Part shown: positions 1 through 10,636 of the stretch, one piece after another
How the letters are laid out: each line of letters opens with the position of its first letter
How positions within the stretch are numbered: the first letter of the stretch is position 1
Assembly: GCA_015698045.1 (NCBI GenBank)
Contig: BLAL01000274.1
Location: 186,001 to 250,000 of the forward strand
Origin: Rhizophagus clarus
Lineage: Eukaryota; Glomeromycota; Glomeromycetes; Glomerales; Glomeraceae
Reading direction: 5' to 3'
Length of the DNA stretch: 64,000 bases
Program-made: the position numbers and the translations under genes
Notes under the pieces: generated by a model
What the model saw: only the letters and a program-made list of their open reading frames with translations
Database searches by the model: none
What the model was told of the DNA's origin: nothing

Positions 1-317
1 TTATTTAAAAACGTAGCGAAACGTTTTTATAAAACGATTTAATATAAAAAAAACGTCTCGCAACGTTTTTTTTTGTCACTTTAATAAAAAACGTTGTGAA
101 ACGTTTTTTTATGGATGATTTGATAAGAAAAAATCGTTTCGCAACTTTTTTTTGCTAAACGTTGCGAAACGTTTTTTTACTAAACTCGTTTGGTAAATCG
201 GTTCGGTTTTCGGTAATTACCGATCGGTTTCGGTAATCATTAATACCGATACCGATTAATTCGGTTCGGTATCGGTTTTTGCAAAAACCGAACCGAACCG
301 AACTGATCGGAGCCCTA
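1..317. mobile_element. Terminal part of a non-autonomous element (cut by window start)
   Basis: Bases 1-180 repeat a short unit of the form AACGTTGCGAAACG followed by T-runs about six times. Bases 190-310 are rich in CGGTTCGG / CGGTAATTACCG / CCGAACCGAACC, forming interlocked inverted repeats. The run ends in GATCGGAGCCCTA at about 305-317. TAGGGCTCC-type ends are common in hAT-like elements, so I read this as the right end of a hAT-like non-autonomous element whose left end lies outside the window. No target duplication can be tested. Between 318 and 660 I see only A+T-rich sequence. Confidence 0.45.
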
Positions 318-660
318 CGCTTGATGATTTTTCGTTGGTATACCTAGTATCAAATCAGCCTTGTATTTGAATTACTTACGCATAAATCGTGTATGATATA
401 TTAGTATTTTACTTTTTAAATCCTCACAAATTATATAAGATTTGTTTGTTATTTCTTCATTACCTAAACTTTCATCAACTTGCCACAGGAAACATGCATG
501 AAATGTACCATTGCCAGACGAATAACGAAAAATACAAAATCTTTGATAAATATTTTCAGATAAATTATGAATATATGTATATTTTTTACTAAATAATTTA
601 ATTATAATAAAATTATTAGTACATTAAATCAATTTTTAATAATTTATAAATAGTATTTAT

Positions 661-1658
661 TTACCGTGGTTCTGAAGATACAAACAGTTCAATATCTAAT
701 GCTTCCCAATAAGGTAAAGTGAATAGTTTGTTGTTTAAATTATCATATATGTTTTTAGTTTGAAAATTAGAAAAAAAATAAACACCTTTATAAACCTTAA
801 TGCTAATTGAATCATCTATTGATCTAGTAGAATTTCTAATTGATAATTTTTACTTATTTCGATCCTTTGCGTGTTTAAATATATAGAATATTCATTTAAA
901 CATTTAGTGAATTTTTCCACTATTAGGTAAAACCAAGTAAATTGTGAATTCTCTATCCATGAAACATTCAAATATCCAAAAAATAAATTTGCATATCGAC
1001 CTAAACAATCATAATCGAACTTTGGTCTAGCATTTATATAACTTGATGGATTTGATCTATTAAAAAATTCTTCAAGTTCTTTAGGAGGATGTATTCCTTT
1101 TCCTTTTATTTTTTCAACGCCACATATATCTACATACCATATAGCATTTAATAAATCATTTATAAATGATTTTCCTATTGACTCTGCAGCAATTCTTCCT
1201 TTCCAACCCCTATCATTATTTTTTATCTATATCACTATATCATGACGCAATAAATCCTTTTTATTTGGCTTTTTTGGTAAATTAAAAGATGATAAAGATA
1301 ATTGTATAGAATTAGAAATAAGTACTTTAAATGCATCTTTTTCTTTTTATAAAATTGGTTGATAGTTTTCTGGAATTTGCAACTCAAATATAACAAAGTT
1401 TCCAAAATTTTGTGAAATTTCATTTAATTCGCATTGAACATTAACATCAACAAATTCATCTTTTAATGAATTTCCTATTTTTGCTTTTAATAGAAAATTT
1501 TGATAATCTTTATTAATAAAAACTTCTGGTAAAATTTGTCCAATAGCTAATGAATGAAAAAATTCAGATAATGAAGGATTTTCAATAATAGGATGTATTT
1601 GCCATCTAAGTACTTCTTTTCTGTTACTCAATATAACTTTTACACTTATAGAAGGCAT
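661..1658 (-). pseudogene. Broken gene of a multicopy hypothetical family
   Basis: On the minus strand one frame runs from an ATG at 1658 (MPSISVKVILSNRKEV start) through about 330 codons to a stop at 661 (end SSEPR). It is broken by an in-frame TAA near 1347, a TAG at 1227-1229 in the context DIVI*IKNND (probably a former Trp codon) and a one-base frameshift near 815-835. After that frameshift coding resumes with RSIDDSISIKVYKGVYFF. The text on both sides of every lesion is continuous protein-like sequence (GWKGRIAAESIGKSF, INDLLNAIWYVDICG), so this is one decayed gene rather than three short genes. I recall similar proteins as a repeated family in Rhizophagus. No domain with known function is visible. 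Recent decay fits better than introns, because no GT-AG pair removes the stops. Confidence 0.65.
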
Positions 1659-2588
1659 ATTTTTTTATAGATATATAAAAGATTATATTAAAAAATCTTT
1701 GTTTAACATGTTAAAAGAACAAATATAGAAACCTTTGATACAACAAAAAAAAAATAAATCTGTGATAAAAAAAATAGAACGTTCTTTGATAAAAAAAGAC
1801 TAAATAGCAGATCTTAGATTAAGTTTTGTCCAATTATATTTAAGGGGTAAGATCTCTTTTTTGAAGAAAAATTAAAATAAATTTTTTATCCAGGTCTGCG
1901 GGTGGGAAAAAAATTTATGAAAAAAAATAATTTTTTTGGCTGGGTCTGCAGGTGGAAAATAAATTTATTTACAAAATTAGCCAATCATCTTTCAAGGATT
2001 TGCTAAATTTTTTTCTTAAGTAAATTATTTTTCCGGGCGGCCTAGTCATATTTTACTATTTAATGTGATGAGAAACTAACTATTTTATTTATTTGGCCTA
2101 ATATTAAAAAAAGGTAAAGTTAATATTATAAAATAAAACATAGTTAGATAAATTTAATGACAAAAATACAATAATTAATATACTTGTAAAATGTAATAAG
2201 AGTAAGAAGAAAATAGAAAAGAAAGAATGTAAGAAGAAAACTGAAAAGAAAGAGTGTATATTTTTTAAAAAATAAACAGAGTCGTGTTTGGTTATTTATA
2301 TGCATGTTAAGATCAGGTCATGTGATAAAGATCAGACTGAATTTTGATTGGTTAATAATAGATAAATTGAAAAACTACATTGTAATTTTTCATCTCATAT
2401 AGTTATATATGTAGTGATTTTTTAAATTTGTATTAAAATTTACCTTGGACTTTTGGATACCTAATTTTTTTAAAAGCTTCTATTTATATATCACATGTGT
2501 TACATGATATAATATTGTAAAATTTTGTTAATAAAATTTAGTATTATATGTATATTACTCGAATATGTTGTAATTAATCATAATTAAT
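1659..2588. other. A+T-rich spacer without recognised gene
   Basis: No coding region is supported. Bases 1885-1960 hold two imperfect copies of a unit containing GGTCTGCNGGTGG flanked by A/T runs. Bases 2205-2265 repeat AGAAGAAAATAGAAAAGAAAGA-like purine text. Confidence 0.5.
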
Positions 2589-2767
2589 GTTACATTTGTA
2601 ATACAAGTTTAAGAAAGTTCACTCAAACTTTTCTTAATTGTGATCATATTACAATTGTAATACAAGTTTAAGAAAAATTCACTCAAATTTTTCTTAATCG
2701 TGATCACGTTACATTTGTAATACAAGTTTAAGAAAAGTTTGCTCAAATTTTTCTTAATCATACACAA
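2589..2767. repeat. Three tandem ~60-bp units, each able to form a hairpin
   Basis: Three copies start at about 2589, 2648 and 2708. Each has TTACA(T/A)TTGTAATACAAG, then TTTAAGAAAA..TT, a 5-base spacer and AA..TTTTCTTAA, then TCGTGATCA in the first two copies. Within each unit the TTAAGAAAA and TTTTCTTAA arms are inverted, giving a stem of roughly 12 bp. Changes between copies largely preserve the pairing. Confidence 0.75.
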
Positions 2768-2934
2768 GTCGAATGATGTCAAATCGGCTATTAATCAGTT
2801 ATCAATCAGCTATCAGGATTGATGAACAGTCAAACGAATCAATATTCAATTGGCAATAAATCGTACTATCTGATTGATATCAAATGATGTCAAAAATTGG
2901 TACCAAATAGGTTGCCGATTGAAAGATCAATGAT

Positions 2935-3118
2935 GGTTGATTGATGGTCAATTGATAGTCAAATTATGGTTAAATTATGGTCAAATTATGGTCAAATTAT
3001 GGTCATAGTCAAATTATGGTCGATTCATGGTCAAATTATAGTCATGGTCAAATTATGGTCGATTCATGGTCAAATTATGGTCAAATTATGGTCAATTGAT
3101 GGTCAATTGATGGTTGAA
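2935..3118. repeat. ~11-bp minisatellite (TCAAATTATGG)
   Basis: Units TCAAATTATGG, TCGATTCATGG and TCAATTGATGG alternate about 15 times. The short open frame across it (repeating KLWS/GQIM) is a by-product of the repeat and is not treated as a gene. Bases 2770-2935 carry related ATCAG/TCAAT-rich text. Bases 3119-3479 are plain A+T-rich sequence. Confidence 0.8.
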
Positions 3119-3489
3119 AGTCCAATTTTTATAAAATCATATAACGAATAATAAAATTTATTATAACACATAATATTTAGAATTACAAATAAAATACATA
3201 GTATCTTTATTTATATTAATAAGTATTTAAAATAAAAACATTCATTATAATAATATATTAGTATATGACTGATAAAATTAGCAATATTTAATAAATAAAT
3301 AGTAAAGCGTAAATATAAAAAGTTAGTAATAATTATATATAATAAAATACACAAATACAAAAAGTTAGTATTATGAAGAGTTTGATAAAATTTATAAAAA
3401 AAAAAGAAAAAAATACGTGATAATGTTAGTAAAATATAAAGAATAATATTAGTAATATTAAAAAAAAGTAAAGTTAATATTATAATTTA

Positions 3490-4935
3490 ATAAAAAGTGC
3501 TTTTTTTTTAAAAATGTTACGAAATCTAAAAAAATTCTCTATTAAAAATATCTCATACAAACTCTTAGAAAACCTCAAAAAAAAATCTCTGAATCGAATC
3601 TTAGAAAATTCAAAAAAAAAAAAATCATTTTCTACACAAATCTTGGGATATCTCAAAAAAAAAAATTTTCTATCAAAAATATTCATACGAACGCTAAAAA
3701 ATTTCACAAAAAAGGAATCTCTACCAAAATATCCCATATGAACTCTTAGGAAATCTTTCTCAAAAAAATTTTCTATCAAAGAATCCCATGCGAATCCTTT
3801 CCATATGAACCCTAAAAAATTTCATAAAAAAATTTTCTATCAGATATCCCATACGAACTCTTCCCATACGAACTTTAAAAAAATCTTTTAAAAAAAATTT
3901 TCTATTAAATAATCCATACGAACCTTTTTCATATAAACTCTTAGAAAATTTCTTAAGAAAAATTTTTCTATCAGATATCCCATACAAACTCTTTCCATAT
4001 GAACTAAGAAAATCTTTTAAAAAAAAAATTTTCTATTAAAGAATTCCATACAAACCTTTCCATACAAATTCTTAGAAAATCTCTTAAGAAAAATTTTTTT
4101 ATCAGATAACCCATACGAACTCTTAAAATAAAAAAAAAATCAATTTATCAAAAATATCCTATATGAATCTTAGAAATTTCTCCCAAAAATTTTTCTATCA
4201 AAGAATCCCATGCGAATTTTTTCTATATGAACCCTAAAAAATTTCACAAAAAAATTTTCTATCAGATATCCCATACGAACTCCTATACGAATTCTTAGAA
4301 AATCTCTTAAAAAAAATTTTCTATTAAAGAATCCCATACGAATCTTTTCCATATGAACTTTTAGAAATCCCTCAAAAAAATTTTCAATCAAAGAATCCCA
4401 TGTGAATCCTTTTCATACGAACCCTAAAAAATTTCATAAAAAAATTTTCTATCAGGTATCTCATATGAACTCTTCTCATATGAACTCTTAGAAAATTTCA
4501 AAAAAAATTTTCTATCAAATATCCCATATGAATCTTTTCCATATGAACACTTGGAAAATCTTTATCAAAATATCCTATACGAACTCTTCCCATACGAATT
4601 CTAAGAAAATCTCTTAAAAAAAAATTTTCTATCAAAGAATCCCATACGAACCTTTTCCATATGAACTTTTAAAAATCTTTCAAAAAAATTTTCTATTAAA
4701 GAATCCTATCTCTAAAAAATTTAAAAAAAATTTTGTATCAGATATCCCATACGAACTTTTTTGAACTCTTCCAAACTCTTCCTATACGAATTCTTAGAAA
4801 ATCTCAAAAAAAATTTTCTATCAAAGATATCCCATACAAACCCTTACCATATAAACACTTGGAAAATCTTTATTAAAATATCCCATACAAATCCTTTCTA
4901 TATGACTCTTAGAAAATCTCTTAAAAAAAATAAAC
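3490..4935. repeat. Long degenerate satellite array, period about 60-70 bp
   Basis: About 20 copies of a unit built from TCTTAGAAAATCTC, an A-run, ATTTTCTATCA(A/G)A, (A/T)ATCCCATACGAA and C(T/C)CTTTCCATATGAAC. Copies alternate between a form with TATCAGATATCCC and one with TATCAAAGAATCCC, suggesting a higher-order unit of two variants. Open frames in both strands (repeating IENFF.K.F.RVHM, or the reverse) arise because the unit length is often a multiple of three, and I do not call them genes. Confidence 0.85.
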
Positions 4936-5389
4936 AGATATTTACTAGCATATAGATAATATTTTAGTAAAAAATTTCATTTAATTAAATAATATAGTAT
5001 TTTTTTAAGAACTGAAATTTAGTGTTGCTAAAGAAAAAAATTTTGAATAATCAAATAATATAAAAATTTTTGATAAACCTTAATTCTTCCAGTTTTAAGC
5101 AATTAGTCACATTATTTTTTAGCCAGAGTTGTAATACAAATTTGCTAATTATTTTTTAAGTAATATTGCCAATTTATATAAAAATCATTATCTTAAATAG
5201 TAAGTATATTGATCAATTTGTAAAACTAATATATAATAGCACAAATTTCTCACTTAAAATATTATTCTGTAATATTGAAAAAAAATTTTTGGGCAAATTA
5301 TTCCAAAAGCCATTTAAGTGATAATTAATTTGCAAAAATAGTTTTTCAAAATATATTAATAGTTTTTACTAGTTCAGAGGTAGACTATA
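4936..5389. other. A+T-rich spacer
   Basis: No gene or clear repeat is supported between the satellite array and the start of the next candidate element. Confidence 0.4.
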
Positions 5390-7065
5390 CTTTTTAGCGT
5401 AATTAAATTTTCATTGCCATAATATTACGGCATAATGCTGAATTGCGTATTGATATAACGTAATTAATTTATACTGATATAATCAATTTTTACTGACGTA
5501 TTAATTTTTACTGACGCAATCAATTTTATATTGACATAATTAATTATACTGATTAAAATGATTTATATGATTTATATTAGCATTTAATTATTAATAAACA
5601 CAAAAACATTTATTAGTTTTATTAACCATATGATTATATAACTTTCTAGAAAAAAAAATTTTGGGCTGTTTTTAAAAAAAGCCTAAGTCAAAATCTACAA
5701 AAAAAAATGAAAGGAGAGTTAGTAACATTTTCAAATTAAAAATAAACAATTTCTCCTTTCAACTTACAATTTAAAGTTCTAGTCTGAAGTTCAAGTCTTG
5801 AAAACTGAAGCTATTCTTAAAAAAAAAATAAAATAAAATAAAATGTTAGTAACATTCCCAAATTAAAAAAATTAACTCCCTACTTCCCGATAACCTATTT
5901 GTACACATTTCAAGTCCAGATCTTCCAAATCTAAAAAAAAGAATTGAAACGTTAGTAACGTTTCATTAAATAATTATTTAAAAAAATTATTTTGTGAAAT
6001 TACCAGTCTGGACCTCTATAAAAATAATGAAACGTTATTTTACAAAAAAGAAAAGAATGTTAGTTAATGTTTTCATATTAAAAATTATTAATAACCCTTT
6101 TCTTCTTCACATTACTTCAAGGAGCTGTATACCAAAAAGTCTATTCCTACAAAAAAGAAAAGAAAAGAACATTAGTTAATGTTCTTTTATTGAAAACCCC
6201 TCTCTACATTTACATTACCCTAAGGAGCCGTACTGAAATATCTGTTCTTACAAAAAAGAAAAGAAAAGAACATTAGTTAACATTCCTGTAGTTCATGTAT
6301 TGAAAACCTCTCTCCACACTTACATTATCCCAAGGAGCCATACTGAAAAGTCTGTTCCTATAGAAAAAAAAAGAAAAAAATGTTAATTAATGTTCTTGTA
6401 GTTCTTATATTGATGAAAAACCTTCCCTTCACTTACATTACTTTAAGAAGCTGTATGCTGAAGGGTCTATTCATACAGAAAAAAAAAAAAAGAATGTTAG
6501 TTAATGTTCTTGTAGTTCTTATATTGATGAAAAACCTTCCCTTTACTTACATTACTTTAAGAAGTCGTGTACTGAAAGGTTCTTCCCTACAAAAAAGGAA
6601 AAAACAGAATATTAGTTAACGTTCTTATATTAAAAGAATTAATATAACACCTTTTTCTGTAACTTACTATTTTACCAGGAGCTGTACGGCTTGTACTTAA
6701 AAAAAAAATAAAAATTTAATAGTATATTAAGATCGTTTTAATGAAAAAAAAAGTTTTTTTTTTTTTAAAATGAATTTTATTATTTATTTTATTTAGATTA
6801 TCAATAGATCAGTGGGTCATATGGTTGATATTTATTTTGCATTTTGACCCTGGCCCATAATTAATTTTGAGTAGCCCATTTTAGTTTTATATATAATTAT
6901 CTATTAAATTATGGATAATTCAGAAATACCATAATTAATTTGACAGGTTAATTTAATTATGGCATATCAGCATTTTGAAAATTTGAAACCGTAATTATTA
7001 TGGCACATTATGTCAGATATAATGGCGTAATTAAATCAATTATGCTGAGAAGTATAAAGTAGATC
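5390..7065. mobile_element. Candidate non-autonomous element with degenerate terminal inverted repeats
   Basis: The left end (about 5392) reads TAGACTATACTTTTTAGCGT. The reverse complement of the right end (about 7065) reads TCTACTTTATACTTCTCAGC. These align with scattered mismatches, and both ends are followed by subterminal CATAATGCTGA/TAATTACG motifs (5400-5560 and 6900-7040). The inside is almost wholly the tandem array at 5697-6710. No clear target duplication and no transposase are seen. The call rests on the paired ends only and is tentative. Confidence 0.4.
5697..6710. repeat. Tandem array of ~105-118-bp units
   Basis: About nine copies. The clearest start near 6040, 6148, 6250, 6359, 6473 and 6587. 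Each has TACAAAAAAGAAAAGAA, GTTAGTTAATGTTC, a variable A+T stretch, CTTACATTAC and AAGGAGCTGTA. Earlier, more diverged copies occupy 5697-6039 (GTTAGTAACATT, TTCAAGTC). Short open frames across copies are repeat by-products. Confidence 0.8.
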
Positions 7066-8703
7066 ATAAATTATTATTTTTCATTAATAATATTTTTTAC
7101 TTTTATTAATTATTTAAAATTTTAAAGATAGTATTAACAATTTTTTAAAAGTATTTATCAACAAATTTTATAATATCTTTGGAATTCTAAAAGATTTGCA
7201 CAAAATTATGGGTATTTTGATACCTCTTAAAATTGATTAAATTTGCCAAAAATTAAATGTTACATGCAAATTATTATTTTTATTAAAGTTTATTTATCAT
7301 ATAAAATTTTTTTTAAGTTATAAAATTTTGCATAAAATAAAAAAATATTATCCTTTAAACTGTTTTATGGGCAAATTAAATTTTATAATATATTAAATTC
7401 CTTTAATTTTAGTAGACAAAAATTAATTTTTGCATTCCTTTTAAATAAATTTCATATAATTTATTTATTTTGGGTTGTTTTTTGGGTAATAAAAAATATT
7501 ATGCACACTGTAATGAGTATACAGACAAAATATTGTTATATATTCGAGTACTAACTTGTTATGTATTATGTTGCATAACACTCTATTAGTTAATATATAC
7601 GCGTTAGAATTTTATTTTTTTTATTTATTTAGAATGCTTTTAAAAGGTCAAAATTAAAACAATGAACAGAAATTTATTTTCACTTTGATGTTTATTTTTT
7701 ATCCTCTAACTTTTTATGTCCCTTGATTTTTCCACCTCTTTTTAATTCTTCTTTAATGGTTTTGATTATTTGATAGTTACATCAATCTTAACTACTCGCA
7801 TGATTGTCAATTTAACGATTGTTTATCATCTCTGTTCCTTTAAAAAATCTAATGATAAATTATCTTAATTATCTTAGAATAGGTAATTGTGTAAATTGAT
7901 TGCGATTAGTTTGTGAAAAGTAGAAAAAGTAATTAAAATTATAAATACAAACAATTACTCAATTTTTGTTATTTTGACGTACATTACACGCGAAAATTTA
8001 TATAATTAGCGTTGTTAAGTTTGCATATTATAAACAAATTTGTGATCCATTTTTCTTTGAGAGTGATATTTTTATATTTGATATAAAATATCAAATAATA
8101 GTCTCAAAGAAATAATTTAATAATTATGATAAATAAGGACTGTTCTCTAAATCGATAGAGAAAACAAATACAAATTTCAAAAAAAAACAGCAATTACAGA
8201 ATACTAAAAAAAAAATCAATGCTACATCATAATATCCAACTGATGTATAAGATTCTTTAAAAACAAACATTGAATTCCCGAATATGCGAAATTAATATGT
8301 TGTTTATCAAACGACAATTATTATAAAATCCCAACCCAAATAAAACAATAAATAAATATAATAGTAAGAATAACCCATAATCACACCTAGTGTATATAAT
8401 AAATTACTATAAATTTGTATATTCTAGGCTCACAAAAATTAAATAATAAACCAAAGCATACAAATAAGATGCTGAAAATTATGAATTAAGATTAAAATAA
8501 CAGCAGATTAAAAGTATTAAGTACACAACTAATAATTCATTAAATAGATTTTTTTTTTGAAATTTTTTTTTTTTTCTTTTTTTTTCTTTTTTCTTTTTTT
8601 TGCACAACCAAATTCTCGTATTCTTCACTTTCTTCCAATAAATTATAATTTATTCTATTATTATGAGTGAACCAAGCACTCAAAACTTCTAAGTCAATGG
8701 AAA
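7066..8703. other. A+T-rich intergenic region with a dispersed repeat
   Basis: No gene is supported. Bases 7140-7345 share long stretches with 21120-21345, including CAAAATTATGGGTATTTTG and AAATTTGCCAAAAATTAAAT, in the same orientation. Bases 7348-7375 (TATCCTTTAAACTGTTTTAT) resemble the piggyBac terminus at 17529. Bases 8540-8600 are a polypyrimidine run on the plus strand at the 3' side of the next minus-strand gene. Confidence 0.45.
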
Positions 8704-10636
8704 TTATCCGCAATATAAAGAACAATTTGTAAAATTATTTTCATAATCCTTTCTATTGTTTAATTTATCGGCAAATAAAGAGTCCTCTTCGCGTTCATCA
8801 ACTGGTGTAGAATAAAGTGGAGCACGAAAGTAGCCGGAGGGAGTTAAGGGCTTATAATAATTGCTTTCATTACTAACCCGAATATTATTGTTAGCACTAG
8901 GAGAGTTTGTGTAAGAACACAAGTTAAAATATCCGTCATTATGATTTGTCCTTGGTGGAGAATTTGAAGGGGTTAAAGGATAATTATTAAATGGAGAAAG
9001 CTTTCCATTGAGGCCAACATTAATATCAGGTGGCGTCATTCGATGATGTTGTTGATTGAGAGATAATGCTGGAGGATTTGAAAAAAGCGAAAAATTAGGA
9101 GCTGAAGCGGAAAGAGAAAAATTGCTATTTCCTGTGGAAGTCGTTGACGGAGGAGTAATATATCCAGACTTTCTAACTGGAGTGCCGATAGGTTCCTGAG
9201 AATTTTGGAAACGTGGTGGCGGCGCAGTAATTTTGTTAGCAAAGGGAAAAGTTTTTGCTCGTGTGGGAATAAGTGGAGGAGTTGTACAGTTCGACTTGTA
9301 TTTAGCTTCAGTTTCATCCAATGAAGAATCGCTATTAAAATACCGAAAGTTATGAGCGGCAATTGCATTATCTAGCTTTCTTTGTTGAATTTGAAGTAAA
9401 ATGCGTTCTTCTTCAAGGATCTTTGCTTTTTCAAAGAGTTCATCATCGTCCATCAATGAATGTGGTTGTGCAAAAAATGGTGTACTTGGGGATATGTTAG
9501 AAGGAGTAAGTGGAAGCGGAGTAAATGGACCATTGGAGAGTGGTGTTGAAGGATATCCTGGCGAAAGATCATCCCAATCATCTAAAATATAAAAGAAAAA
9601 AAAATTAATTATAACTATTGCTGCGCCCAACAATTTTATTCGCTGACATTTTTAATTCTAAAATTTACCGGCAAATCTGCTGTTATTAAAACCGTATCTT
9701 CCGCCGCAATTCTCTAAATCTCTAAATTTCATCAGTGCATCATCATTAGAATTTGAATCATCAAAGTGGTACATTGGGAGACGTAATGGAGAAAGTATAT
9801 CATCAGTATTATCAAATCCATATGATCCATATGGAGTAAATGGAGTTGAGGGAGTTGAGGGAGTTGAGGGCCAACCATGATTAGGATAAAATTTCATAGC
9901 AGATGGATTTCTGTTAAATGATAATCCTTGAATAGATGAAATACTTCGTTGATGTTTTAGCATTTGGCGGTTCGTTTGCTGTGAGTGCGTTGAGTGAGAA
10001 TGCGATCTTTGATGAAACGAGTTTATTCCTGTTTCTTAAGTTGCAGATAAAAGATGAAATTTAAATATTAATAAAAAAAAGAATCAAAAAAAAAAAAATT
10101 AGAGTACCATTATTAATCCTTTTCTGTAAAGGTGCGGAGGGCACCCGTCCAGCAGGTCCTTGGGATCGATAATAAGCATTATTTTTTGAATATTCAAGCA
10201 TTCTTGATACACATTTAATTTCTATTAATAATAAAATCCAGGATAAGAATAAATATTCATTTAAAATAAATGCGTATTTCATCAATTATTATTTACCATC
10301 AAATTGTGATCTAAACGCACGTGCTTCATCATCATCTTGCGATTCTATGAGGGAAAATTTTTTTTTTTTAAAAAAAAAAAGAGAAATAACATAATTTTCC
10401 AATAAAATCTTTTACTAACCGTGTAAGGGCTTATCATTCTGTTGCTGGATTTTTTCATTAGATAAAATGTCTTTTTCATCAGTAGAAGTGGGTAAAACTT
10501 TTGTCATGTTATTTTTCATATCATCAATGTTATTTTTTTGTTCTTCTAAGGAATCATTCGATTTGTTAAAAGCAGAAACACCGTTCGCACAGCGAGTTGC
10601 TGAAGAATCATCAAATCCTTCTTGAAACGAGAACAT
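8704..10636 (-). CDS. Ser/Thr/Pro-rich protein of unknown function, 540 aa, five exons
   Basis: I do not recognise this gene. Exons on the minus strand are 10636-10420, 10344-10297, 10221-10108, 10034-9669 and 9581-8704, with introns of 73-87 bp, all GT-AG. The total is 1,623 bases, exactly 541 codons including the stop. The start MFSFQEGFDDSS is preceded by an in-frame TGA. The N-terminal 70 residues are polar and acidic. Exons 2-3 encode the most ordered-looking part (DDDEARAFRSQFDEIKCVSR, then RSQGPAGRVPSAPLQKR). The middle has Ser-Pro/Thr-Pro runs such as PSTPSTPSTPFTPYG. A charged helix with coiled-coil character (DDDELFEKAKILEEER, then ILLQIQQRKLDNAI) is followed by a long disordered TPP/SPP/TPS-rich tail. 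Many S/T-P sites suggest proline-directed phosphorylation, which is inference. At intron 4 the acceptor could lie six bases further on (NNE TG versus NNG) without changing frame. No signal peptide or membrane segment is seen. Confidence 0.82.

Noticed and set aside
389..592. 67-codon plus-strand open frame near the left edge
   Set aside because: Phe/Tyr/His-rich by composition, no motif, no relation to the adjacent minus-strand relic.
2966..3151. Open frame with repeating KLWS/GQIM text
   Set aside because: Entirely produced by the 11-bp minisatellite.
3480..4391. Several open frames in the satellite on both strands
   Set aside because: They repeat the satellite unit and mirror each other on opposite strands.
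5994..6619. Two short open frames with repeating MLVNV/PFTYITLRS text
   Set aside because: Translation of the 110-bp tandem units; no conservation beyond the DNA repeat.
2589..6710. CRISPR-like array
   Set aside because: The repeats are head-to-tail satellites without unique spacers of constant length, and the genome is eukaryotic.
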